From: Pelagicoccus sp. SDUM812003
GTDB taxonomy: Bacteria > Verrucomicrobiota > Verrucomicrobiia > Opitutales > Opitutaceae
Assembly: GCF_031127815.1 (NCBI RefSeq)
Contig: NZ_JARXHY010000013.1
Location: 1-64,000 of the forward strand
Direction of reading: 5' to 3'
Length of the DNA stretch: 64,000 nt
The notes below the pieces were generated by a model, which did not search any database, was not told the origin of the DNA, and was given only the letters and a program-made list of their open reading frames with translations. A program made the position numbers and the translations under genes. This document shows, one piece after another, positions 21,345-28,875 of the stretch. Every line of letters begins with the position of its first letter. Position 1 is the stretch's first letter.

Positions 21345-22025
21345 ATGGGAACAGAAACGAGCAATCTTCCGAACCGAGCAGCGATTGAGAAAGTCGTGAG
21401 AGAGCTAGTGTACAGCCGCATGGGGCTGCCGACGCCTCGCACTGCGGCGGCTCCCAATCCCTTGGTTGTCAACGTCAGCGCGCGTCACATCCACCTCACT
21501 CAGGAGGCGGTCGAGGCCCTTTTCGGTCCGGGCTACGAGCTCACTCCCGTGAAGTGGTTGTATCAGGATGGCTATTACGCGGCGAAGGAATCGGTCACTT
21601 TGATCGGCCCGCGCAGCCGCGTGATATCGAATTTGCGCATTCTGGGCCCGTGTCGTGACATCAATCAGGTCGAGCTGGCCTACACCGACGCCATCGCTCT
21701 GGGCTTCGATATTCCGGTTCGGCTTTCGGGCAACATCGAGGGAACGCCGGGTTGCATGCTAATGGGGCCGAAGGGCTTCTTCGACATGAGCGAGGGCGTC
21801 ATTCGCGCCGCCCCCCACGTGCACATGTCGCCCGAGGATGCTGCGTTCTATGGTGTGAAGGGCGGCGATGTGATGAAGCTGCGCGTGGGCGGCGAGCTCG
21901 GCGTGACCTTCTCCAATATCCTGGTTCGCGTAGGCGAGGGGCTGAAGCTGGAGGTGCATATCGATACGGACGAGGGCAACGCTTGCGGACTCGGTCCCGA
22001 GACGCCCTGCGAACTGATCAAGTAG
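21345..22025 (+). CDS. pduL: Microcompartment phosphotransacylase PduL
   Basis: A 226-residue PduL-type phosphate acyltransferase that moves the acyl group from CoA to phosphate inside a microcompartment, regenerating CoA. Two beta-barrel halves carry the zinc-binding histidines in VNVSARHIHLT (from residue 44) and APHVHMSPEDA (near 160). An N-terminal amphipathic helix (about residues 11-26, AAIEKVVRELVYSRMG) is a typical encapsulation peptide. In a PV-type compartment the substrate is inferred to be lactyl-CoA, giving lactyl-phosphate. It is the first gene of the shell/enzyme operon; its ATG has no Shine-Dalgarno. Confidence 0.95.
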   Translation: MGTETSNLPNRAAIEKVVRELVYSRMGLPTPRTAAAPNPLVVNVSARHIHLTQEAVEALFGPGYELTPVKWLYQDGYYAAKESVTLIGPRSRVISNLRILGPCRDINQVELAYTDAIALGFDIPVRLSGNIEGTPGCMLMGPKGFFDMSEGVIRAAPHVHMSPEDAAFYGVKGGDVMKLRVGGELGVTFSNILVRVGEGLKLEVHIDTDEGNACGLGPETPCELIK

Positions 22026-22085
22026 GCGAGACGCTAACGCGTATCCGAATTTCAAATAAGTCTATCAACAGAAACACATACAACT

Positions 22086-22355
22086 ATGAGTGAATCATTA
22101 GGAATGGTCGAAACCAAGGGCTATGTTGGCTGCGTTGAAGCCAGCGATGCCATGGTCAAGGCTGCGAGCGTAGAGCTCGTGAAACACGTACAAATCGGTG
22201 GTGGCTTCATCACTGTTTTGGCCAAGGGCGATGTTGGAAGCGTGAAAGCGGCAGTGGAAGCTGGCGCCGAAGCAGCCTCTCGCGTTGGCGAATTGGTGGG
22301 CTCTCATGTGATCCCTCGTCCTCACTCCGATCTGCTCAAGCAGTTCGATGTGTAA
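22086..22355 (+). CDS. BMC shell protein, hexamer type (BMC-H), first copy
   Basis: An 89-residue single-domain BMC-H protein that assembles as hexamers tiling the facets of the shell. The start [20 protein letters not shown] and the end [12 protein letters not shown] are diagnostic. The pore loop at the QIGGGFI position contains three glycines and is probably the most open of the three paralogues here. The ATG follows an A-rich leader without a Shine-Dalgarno. A second BMC-H gene follows 26 bases later. Confidence 0.96.
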   Translation: MSESLGMVETKGYVGCVEASDAMVKAASVELVKHVQIGGGFITVLAKGDVGSVKAAVEAGAEAASRVGELVGSHVIPRPHSDLLKQFDV

Positions 22356-22381
22356 CGAACTTCTAACTACATAAAATCAAT

Positions 22382-22663
22382 ATGGCTAAGCAAGCAATTG
22401 GTATGATCGAGGCGAAGGGGCTTATCTCTCTCGTCGAAGGCAGCGACGCGGCTCTCAAGGCGGCGGACGTTACGCTCACTGGCTGGGAAAAAGTCGGCAG
22501 CGGTTTGGTGACAGCATTCTTCGCAGGCGATGTCGCGGCAGTGAAGGCTGCGGTGGACGCAGGCGCGGAAGCGGCCTCTCGCGTAGGCGAAGTGGTCAGC
22601 GTGCAGGTGATCCCTCGTCCGCACGACGATCTGGCTAAGCTCGGCTCCTGGATCGCCTCCTAA
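22382..22663 (+). CDS. BMC shell protein, hexamer type (BMC-H), second copy
   Basis: A 93-residue BMC-H paralogue. It keeps IGMIEAKGLISLVEGSDAALKAADV and [13 protein letters not shown]. The pore loop reads KVGSGL, so the pore lining differs from the first copy. It may form mixed facets with its paralogues. Its leader is again A+T-rich and lacks a Shine-Dalgarno. Confidence 0.96.
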   Translation: MAKQAIGMIEAKGLISLVEGSDAALKAADVTLTGWEKVGSGLVTAFFAGDVAAVKAAVDAGAEAASRVGEVVSVQVIPRPHDDLAKLGSWIAS

Positions 22664-22699
22664 ACAACTCGCTTCCCGAAACGTTCGCTTCGAAACTTG

Positions 22700-23890
22700 A
22701 TGAAAATCCTTGTCGCAAACATTGGTTCGACCTCGCTGAAGTATCGCCTGTATTCGATGAACGAAGACGGCGCGGAGCTACTCTGTTCGGGCGGCTATGA
22801 GCGTGTCGAGGACTACGCGTCGACTATCGAATCCTGCCTGCAAGCGTTGCAGGAGAGCGGTCATCTGAAAAATCTCGAAGAGCTTTCCGCGGTCGGTTTC
22901 AAAACCGTGCTCGGAAAGGATCTGTCAGGTTGCGTCTTCGCCGATGATGCGGTGATCGCTGCCCTTGAGGGATTCAAGGAGGTCGCTCCGGCTCACAACA
23001 TCCCGTACGCTAACGGTATCAAGCAGTTCCGTAGCGCTCTTCCGAATACGCCGCTTGTCGCCTTGTTCGAGACGGCTTTCTATCAATTCGCTCCCGAGGC
23101 AAGTCGCAGCTACGCGATCCCCGAGGAATGGCAGGCCATCGGCATCCGTCGCTACGGATTTCACGGGGCTAGCCATAAGTTCATCGCAGAACGCTCGGCT
23201 CAACTGCTTGGGAGAGAAGACGTGTCGAAGGTCGCGCAGTCGCTGTACCAAAAGGGGCCGCAACCCCCCGAGGGCGCCGATCTGCGGGTGATCAGCTGCC
23301 ACCTTGGCGGCAGCAGTTCGGTCACCGGTATCCGCAACGGCGTGGCGATCGGCACCAGCATGGGATTCAGCCCTCAAAGCGGCCTGCCGCAGAATAATCG
23401 GGTGGGCGATCTCGACTCGGCGGCGATTCCCTATGCCATGAAGAAGCTAGGGCTGAGCCTCGAGGAAGTGGAGAAGCAACTAACCAAGCAGAGCGGTTTG
23501 CTCGGAGTTTCCGGCGTCAGCAATGACGTGCGTGACATCGGGCAGGCGGCGAAGCAGGGAAACAAACGAGCTCAGCTCGCTCTCGATGTATTGGCCCATT
23601 CCATACGCCATTGGATCGGAGCGTTCTATCTAGAGCTCGGTGGATGCGACGCTCTGGTGTTCACAGCTGGTATCGGAGAAAACGATACGGCGCTGCGCGA
23701 AGCGGTTTGTTCAAATCTCGACGGTCTCGGTTTCGAGCTCGATCTGGAAGCGAACGCATCGCTGCGTGGCAAGGAAGGAGACATCGCAAGCAAGGGATCG
23801 AAAACGCGAGTTTTAGTGATTCCGGCGAACGAAGAACTGGTGGTGGCGCGCGAATGCTACCGTCTTTTGCAAAGCGGCGCCAAAGACTGA
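22700..23890 (+). CDS. ackA: Acetate/propionate-type kinase
   Basis: A 396-residue acetokinase-family enzyme that makes ATP from an acyl-phosphate. Motifs: VANIGSTSLKYRLY at the N-terminus, FETAFYQ, RRYGFHGASHKF, the phosphate motif HLGGSSSVTGIRNG followed by SGLPQNNRVGDLD, and FTAGIGENDTALRE. Sitting between shell genes, it probably acts on lactyl-phosphate made by PduL, yielding lactate and ATP. ATG at 22700 is preferred over the TTG one codon earlier. No encapsulation peptide was seen, so it may act outside the shell or on its surface. Confidence 0.93.
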   Translation: MKILVANIGSTSLKYRLYSMNEDGAELLCSGGYERVEDYASTIESCLQALQESGHLKNLEELSAVGFKTVLGKDLSGCVFADDAVIAALEGFKEVAPAHNIPYANGIKQFRSALPNTPLVALFETAFYQFAPEASRSYAIPEEWQAIGIRRYGFHGASHKFIAERSAQLLGREDVSKVAQSLYQKGPQPPEGADLRVISCHLGGSSSVTGIRNGVAIGTSMGFSPQSGLPQNNRVGDLDSAAIPYAMKKLGLSLEEVEKQLTKQSGLLGVSGVSNDVRDIGQAAKQGNKRAQLALDVLAHSIRHWIGAFYLELGGCDALVFTAGIGENDTALREAVCSNLDGLGFELDLEANASLRGKEGDIASKGSKTRVLVIPANEELVVARECYRLLQSGAKD

Positions 23891-23942
23891 CGCCGTCTGA
23901 TACGAAATTTCAAAAAATACAAATTCTTAGAAAGTAAATACA

Positions 23943-24248
23943 ATGGCACAAAAAGCATTGGGACTTCTCGAGACGCGTGGACTCGTCTCTCTGGTATATG
24001 GCGTTGACGCTATGTTGAAGGCGGCGGACGTGGAACTCGTCGGCCCTATGAAGCAGGTAGGCAGCGCTCTTGTCACTGCGATCGTGACTGGCGATGTGGC
24101 TGCGGTGAAAGCTGCGACCGACGCAGGCGCCCAGGCCGCTCAAACCATTGGCGAAGTCGTTAGCGTACAGGTTATCCCTCGTCCTCATGACGATGTTGCC
24201 AGTGTTCTTCCGAACGCGAAGCCAGCAGCGAAGCGGGCAGCCAAGTAA
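23943..24248 (+). CDS. BMC shell protein, hexamer type (BMC-H), third copy
   Basis: A 101-residue BMC-H paralogue with [25 protein letters not shown] and [13 protein letters not shown]. The pore loop is QVGSAL. Its C-terminus is extended by about 12 residues rich in lysine and alanine ([11 protein letters not shown]), which the other two copies lack. The tail is positively charged and could contact cargo or neighbouring shell tiles. The leader is A-rich and lacks a Shine-Dalgarno. Confidence 0.95.
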   Translation: MAQKALGLLETRGLVSLVYGVDAMLKAADVELVGPMKQVGSALVTAIVTGDVAAVKAATDAGAQAAQTIGEVVSVQVIPRPHDDVASVLPNAKPAAKRAAK

Positions 24249-24263
24249 GCGAGGACTGAACTG

Positions 24264-24581
24264 ATGTTCTTAGCTCGCGTAATTGGCTCCGTCGTCTCTA
24301 CCAAAAAGGACGACGCGATGCAGGGCAGCAAGTTGCTTATCCTGCGTCCGATGCTGGTGGACGAAGCGGATCCCTCCAAGCTGCGCCCCGGATCGAATAC
24401 GATCGTGGCCGTGGATGCGATGGGCGCGGGCAAGGGCGAAATGGTCTTGTTCTGTCAGGGCAGTTCCGCTCGACAAGCGTCGGGCATGAAGAATCTGCCG
24501 GTGGACGCAGTCATCACAGGCATCGTGGATACGGTGGATGTTCTCGGTAAGAAGATCTACACATCAAAAGATAGCGAATAG
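24264..24581 (+). CDS. BMC vertex protein, pentamer type (BMC-P), first copy
   Basis: A 105-residue EutN/CcmL-family protein; pentamers of it cap the vertices of the shell. Typical segments are FLARVIGSVVSTKKDDAMQGSKL, IVAVDAMGAGKGEMVLFCQGSSAR and PVDAVITGIVDTVDV. It is one of three BMC-P genes in this operon. It begins 15 bases after the third BMC-H gene. Confidence 0.95.
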   Translation: MFLARVIGSVVSTKKDDAMQGSKLLILRPMLVDEADPSKLRPGSNTIVAVDAMGAGKGEMVLFCQGSSARQASGMKNLPVDAVITGIVDTVDVLGKKIYTSKDSE

Positions 24582-24610
24582 AGCGTCGTGGGAATCGACG
24601 TGTGATCGTA

Positions 24611-26095
24611 ATGAAAACTCTCTTAGACGAAGAATCGATTAGGCAGGTAGTCGAGCAGGTGATACGCGCTCTGCCGAAAAACGGAACGCCCCCGGCACCT
24701 GCAATTCAGAGCTCCAGCGCTGGCAGCTCCTGCGGTTGTGGCGGCGCCTGTTCGAGCCGTTCCAACGCCCTGGGCGTTTTTGAAGACGCTGACGAAGCCT
24801 GCGCCGCGGCTCACGATGCCTATCTCCAATTGAAGGAGAAAGGGGTCGAAGCCCGTTCCAAGGTTGTGGAGATCGTAAAGACCCTCTGCACCAAGAATGC
24901 CAAAGAGTGGGGGATCTACGAGTTCGAGGAGACCAAGATCGGTCGTCTCGAGCACAAGATCGAAAAGCTGGAAATCGTGAAGCTTGTCCCGGGTGTGGAA
25001 TGGCTTCGCCCGGACGCTCGCAGCGGCGACCATGGAATCACCATGGAAGAGTACACCCCGTTCGGGGTGGTGGGAGCGATCACTCCAGTGACGCACTCCG
25101 TCCCAACGCTCAGCGGCAATATCATCAATATCGTAGCGGCTGGCAATTCGGTGGTATTCAATCCCCACCCAGGCGGAGCGAAGTCCGCCGCTAAGGCTAT
25201 CCGCGTTTACAATGAAGCCATCGAGCGCGAGACCGGGATCAAAAACTTGGTGTGCTGCGTCGAAAAGCCATCGCTGGAATCCTTCAACTCGATCTGCCAG
25301 AACGAGCACGTTCGTTTGATGGCGATCACGGGTGGGCCGGCGGTCGTCGAAGCAGCCATGAAGTCCGGCAAGCGTTCAATTTGCGCTGGTCCCGGCAACC
25401 CGCCAGTGCTGGTAGACGTCAGCGCTAACATTGCCAAGGCTGCTCAGGATATTATCGCGGGAGGAGCGTATGACAATAACCTCCTCTGTATCGGCGAAAA
25501 GCAGGTCTTTGTAGTCGAAAGTGTATTCGATCGATTCATACGCGAATTCGAAAAAGCGGGCGCGGCACGCATGAACGATGCCCAGCTTGAGCGCCTGACG
25601 GGCGAAGTGTTCACTTACAAGCAAGATGGCGGCGGCTGCTCACATCCTGTGCTGAACCGTGAGCTCGTCGGCATGGACGCGGCTAAGATCGCTCAACGTG
25701 CGGGATTGTCAGTCGCGGCGAATACACCGATGATTTACGCTATCACCGATGCGGAAAACCCGTTCGTAGTGGAAGAGCAGATGATGCCAGTGATGCCGAT
25801 CGTGAAAGTTCGCGACGTGCACGAAGGCGTCCGCCTCGCCAAACTGTCCGAGCACAATTACAAGCACTCGGCCATGATTCACTCGCACGATGTGAATAGC
25901 ATGACTGAGATGGCGCGAGCTCTGGACTGCACGGTTTTCGTGAAAAACGGTCCAAGCGTCGCTGGTCTCGGCCTGGGAGGCGAGGGCTACTTGAGCTATT
26001 CGATCGCCACCACCACAGGCGAGGGCATCACGACTCCCTCGACCTTCACGCGAAAGCGTCGCTGTGTGATGGTGGATAATCTGCGTATTTACTAA
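24611..26095 (+). CDS. CoA-acylating aldehyde dehydrogenase (PduP-like)
   Basis: A 494-residue enzyme expected to oxidise lactaldehyde (or another short aldehyde) to its acyl-CoA with NAD+. The catalytic cysteine is C293 in AYDNNLLCIGEK, and the nucleotide-binding region starts around FGVVGAITPVTHSVPTL. The N-terminal amphipathic helix (residues 5-20, LDEESIRQVVEQVIRA) is an encapsulation peptide. A linker with a compact cysteine cluster (CGCGGAC, about residues 39-45) joins it to the domain. ATG at 24611 is preferred over GTG at 24602. It supplies acyl-CoA to PduL in the same operon. Confidence 0.95.
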   Translation: MKTLLDEESIRQVVEQVIRALPKNGTPPAPAIQSSSAGSSCGCGGACSSRSNALGVFEDADEACAAAHDAYLQLKEKGVEARSKVVEIVKTLCTKNAKEWGIYEFEETKIGRLEHKIEKLEIVKLVPGVEWLRPDARSGDHGITMEEYTPFGVVGAITPVTHSVPTLSGNIINIVAAGNSVVFNPHPGGAKSAAKAIRVYNEAIERETGIKNLVCCVEKPSLESFNSICQNEHVRLMAITGGPAVVEAAMKSGKRSICAGPGNPPVLVDVSANIAKAAQDIIAGGAYDNNLLCIGEKQVFVVESVFDRFIREFEKAGAARMNDAQLERLTGEVFTYKQDGGGCSHPVLNRELVGMDAAKIAQRAGLSVAANTPMIYAITDAENPFVVEEQMMPVMPIVKVRDVHEGVRLAKLSEHNYKHSAMIHSHDVNSMTEMARALDCTVFVKNGPSVAGLGLGGEGYLSYSIATTTGEGITTPSTFTRKRRCVMVDNLRIY

Positions 26096-26116
26096 AACGA
26101 TACGCTTGTTGACGAC

Positions 26117-26398
26117 ATGAACCTCGCCCGAGTAGATGGAAATGTGACCACCACGGTGTGTCATCGCAGTTTGCAAGGCTGGCGTTTGCTTATTTGCCAG
26201 CCAGTGGACGGCGATGGCGTCGCATCGGGAGATCCTATTCTGGCTGTTGATACGCTCGGCGCGGGGTTCGGACAAATCGTCATGTTGACCAGTGATGGCT
26301 TAAACACCCGCAAAGTGGTGGGCGACGATCATTCGCCGCTTCGCTACACAGTGTTGGCTATCGTGGACGACAAGGAGGAAGCGGAGCGAGCGTCATGA
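26117..26398 (+). CDS. BMC vertex protein, pentamer type (BMC-P), second copy
   Basis: A 93-residue EutN/CcmL-family protein: MNLARVDGNVTTTVCHRSLQG at the start, AVDTLGAGFGQIVMLTSDG in the middle, and YTVLAIVDDKEEAE at the end. It diverges from the first copy. Its stop overlaps the start of the third BMC-P gene by four bases (ATGA), so the two are coupled. Confidence 0.92.
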   Translation: MNLARVDGNVTTTVCHRSLQGWRLLICQPVDGDGVASGDPILAVDTLGAGFGQIVMLTSDGLNTRKVVGDDHSPLRYTVLAIVDDKEEAERAS

Positions 26399-26697
26399 GA
26401 ATGGGGCAAGTGATCGGCCGAGTGACGCTTTGCGCTCAGGATGCAGCCTATAAAGGCGGCCGCTTTCTGATGGTTCAGCCGCTTAATAGAGAACAACTCG
26501 CTAAGACGGCCGGGCTGCTGCCGCTCGCGAAAGCAAGCAGCCTCGTGGTTTATGACAATTTAGGAGCAGGGAGAGGGGATGTGATCGCCTTTTCCGAAGG
26601 GGCTGAGGCAACGGCTCCCTTTGAGAATCCGATACCGATCGATGCCTACTGCTGCGCATTGATAGACCGGATACACTACAAGCCGAACGATATTTAG
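26395..26697 (+). CDS. BMC vertex protein, pentamer type (BMC-P), third copy
   Basis: A 100-residue EutN/CcmL-family protein: MGQVIGRVTLCAQDAAYKGGRF, VVYDNLGAGRGDVIAFSEGAEA and IDAYCCALIDRIHY. Three BMC-P and several BMC-H genes with no BMC-T (trimer) gene is the shell set described for Planctomycetes-Verrucomicrobia compartments. Confidence 0.93.
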   Translation: MRMGQVIGRVTLCAQDAAYKGGRFLMVQPLNREQLAKTAGLLPLAKASSLVVYDNLGAGRGDVIAFSEGAEATAPFENPIPIDAYCCALIDRIHYKPNDI

Positions 26698-26707
26698 AGA
26701 ATTTAAA

Positions 26708-27790
26708 ATGAAAAAGTTAATCACAGCGAAGGAAGCCGAAGCGCTTCTGAAGTCGGGACAAGCGCTGCCATCCGGCGCCTTGCTCACGCCCTCGGCGAGA
26801 GATGTGATCGCCGGGTTCAATCGTGGCGGATCCAAGTCGGTCGTAAGCGCTCAATCAAGCGTAGCCGATGATGCGGCGCCGATTGTTCCGGATTACGAAT
26901 ACAAGTGGACGCCCGGTTCTGATCCCAAGACGCCGGCCGAGATCAAGGCGTTTTTCTATTCGCCCGAGATTGAAGCGATCAAGGTTCGCATGTGCGAAAT
27001 GGGCGATCGGATGTGGAAGCGTGAATACACCGATGGCAACGGAGGCAACCTCACCGTTCGGGTAGGCGACAATCTTTGTCTCTGCACTCCGACTCTGATT
27101 TCAAAGGGCTTCATGAAGCCCGAGCACATGTGCTTGGTCGACCTCGATGGCAAGCAGCTGGCGGGCAAGTACAAGCGTACCAGCGAAGCCATGACGCACC
27201 TCGCTATCATGAAGCGGGTGCCGGAGGCCAAGGCCTGCTGCCACGCCCACCCGCCACACGCCACAGCGTATGCGGTGGCCAAGGTGCAGCCTCCGACATG
27301 TTTGATTCCGGAGGCGGAAGTGTTCCTCGGTCAGATCGGCATGGCGGAATACCAGACTCCCGGCACGCCTGAAAACGCCACGGTCGTGGGCGAAGCAGCG
27401 AAGAAGGGGCATATGTCGGTCTTGATGCTGAACCATGGGGTGATCACTTGGGGCAAGGACATCGAAGACGCGTATTGGAAAATGGAGAACACCGAGTCGT
27501 ATTGTAAGACGATTTGGGTGGCATCGCAGCTCGGCAACGAACTGACTCCCATCTCCGGCAAGCAGGCGAAGGAACTTATCGCTTTGCGCAAGTCGCTCGG
27601 CATGAGCGATCCGCGTGCTGATTGGCAGGAGTGTGAACTCTGTCAGAATGATGGATTCCGCCCAGGCATGGCATGCCGCTCGACCACCGAAGAGACGCCG
27701 ACCGCTCCGCAAGGAGGCGGCGTGGACGACGATGCGGAGCGCTTGATTCATCGCATCACCAATGAAATCCTAAAACAGATTGGAGCGTAG
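26708..27790 (+). CDS. Class II aldolase (rhamnulose/fuculose-1-phosphate), encapsulated
   Basis: A 360-residue protein. Residues 1-35 form a helical segment ending in LPSGALLTPSARD, a motif seen in EutT-type compartment proteins. Residues about 80-300 are a class II (zinc) aldolase with GNGGNLTVRVGD, the zinc histidines in HAHPPHATAYA (H179, H181) and LMLNHGVITWG. The C-terminal helix (DDDAERLIHRITNEILKQI) is an encapsulation peptide after a low-complexity linker. It is inferred to split rhamnulose-1-P or fuculose-1-P into DHAP and L-lactaldehyde inside the shell. It is much longer than free FucA/RhaD-type aldolases (about 215-275 residues) because of the two added ends. Confidence 0.92.
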   Translation: MKKLITAKEAEALLKSGQALPSGALLTPSARDVIAGFNRGGSKSVVSAQSSVADDAAPIVPDYEYKWTPGSDPKTPAEIKAFFYSPEIEAIKVRMCEMGDRMWKREYTDGNGGNLTVRVGDNLCLCTPTLISKGFMKPEHMCLVDLDGKQLAGKYKRTSEAMTHLAIMKRVPEAKACCHAHPPHATAYAVAKVQPPTCLIPEAEVFLGQIGMAEYQTPGTPENATVVGEAAKKGHMSVLMLNHGVITWGKDIEDAYWKMENTESYCKTIWVASQLGNELTPISGKQAKELIALRKSLGMSDPRADWQECELCQNDGFRPGMACRSTTEETPTAPQGGGVDDDAERLIHRITNEILKQIGA

Positions 27791-27794
27791 GCAG

Positions 27795-28718
27795 ATGAAA
27801 GTAACCATTATCGGAGGAGGCGGTCGCGTAGGATCGAACGCGGCATTCGCGCTGCAGTGCGCGGGAATCGTATCGGAAATCCAGATACTTGATGCGAATC
27901 AGGACCTCGCGGAAGGGGAGGCCCTCGATCTGCTGCACGGCAGTTCCTCCATCGCCGACCAGCGCATCTATGCTGGCGACTACCTGCGGGCGGCGGACAG
28001 CGATATCGTGGTCATCACCGCCGGGCTTCGCCGCAAGCCGGACGAATCGCGCCTCGATCTGATCAATCGCAACGTCTCGCTCTTCCGCCAGATTCTGGAG
28101 AGTCTGAAAACCTCAGGGCTGCGCTCGGACGCCTTGATCTTCGTGGTATCCAATCCGGTGGACATCCTGACCCAGATGGCAATTCAGGAACTGAGCTGGC
28201 CATGGCAGCAGGTTATCGGCTTAGGCACCATGCTGGACACGGCTCGCTTCCGTTCACTGATCGCTCAGGATCTCGGACTGGCTCCCACTCAGGTGAAGGC
28301 TCTCATCCTCGGCGAGCACGGCGATAGCATGCTTCCCATCTGGTCGAGCGCCACGGTCAATGGCATGCCCATGGCCGGACTCAAGGGCTACAACGCCAGT
28401 TTCCAAAACAAGCTTTTCGAACGCGCCAAGGGATCCGGGGCCGAGGTCATCCGCCGCAAGGGCGGAGCGGGCTGGGCTGTCGGGCAAACCATCGCGGAGG
28501 TGGTGCACACCATCGCTTTGGATAAGAAGCAGCTGCTTCCCGTTTCTTCGCTGCAGCAGGGCGCCTACGGGCTGCGCAACGTATCCATCAGCGTTCCAAC
28601 GGTGGTGGGTCGCAAAGGCGTGCTAGGCCATGTTGAGCTGGAGCTTTGGCCTAAGGAAAAGCAAGGCCTCGTGGCCTCTGCGCGAGCGCTTCAGAACACG
28701 TTCGCCAAGGTCAGCTAA
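27795..28718 (+). CDS. Lactate/malate dehydrogenase family protein
   Basis: A 307-residue NAD-dependent 2-hydroxyacid dehydrogenase. The Rossmann start is VTIIGGGGRVGSNAAFALQ, the NAD-discriminating aspartate is in ILDANQDLAEGEALD, and the catalytic histidine is H175 in LGEHGDS. The substrate loop reads GLRRKPDESR. Its arginine is at the malate-type position while ESR is lactate-dehydrogenase-like, so substrate choice is open. In PV compartments such an enzyme is thought to recycle NADH made by the aldehyde dehydrogenase. The start at 27795 is chosen because the Rossmann strand follows directly and GGAG lies 10 bases upstream. It is the last gene before the operon's terminator. Confidence 0.92.
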   Translation: MKVTIIGGGGRVGSNAAFALQCAGIVSEIQILDANQDLAEGEALDLLHGSSSIADQRIYAGDYLRAADSDIVVITAGLRRKPDESRLDLINRNVSLFRQILESLKTSGLRSDALIFVVSNPVDILTQMAIQELSWPWQQVIGLGTMLDTARFRSLIAQDLGLAPTQVKALILGEHGDSMLPIWSSATVNGMPMAGLKGYNASFQNKLFERAKGSGAEVIRRKGGAGWAVGQTIAEVVHTIALDKKQLLPVSSLQQGAYGLRNVSISVPTVVGRKGVLGHVELELWPKEKQGLVASARALQNTFAKVS

Positions 28719-28757
28719 GTCGCCGGAGTCATTTTTACGCTTAGGTTCTGGGTAGTT

Positions 28758-28793
28758 AAGGGCCGTTTCACTGTGGGTGGGACGGCCCTTTTT
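28758..28793 (+). terminator. Intrinsic terminator of the BMC operon
   Basis: AAGGGCCGT pairs with ACGGCCCTT around a 15-base loop and is followed by TTT, giving five T in a row on the plus strand. It lies 40 bases after the dehydrogenase stop, in the gap between that gene and the convergent DeoR regulator. The T run is poor in the other direction. Confidence 0.8.
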
Positions 28794-28875
28794 GCTCGGG
28801 CGGGTTGGCGGAGGGACAGCCTTGTAGGTCGCCGAATTGGGGCCACATGCTTTGATGGCGCTGGCCGGGGAACCT

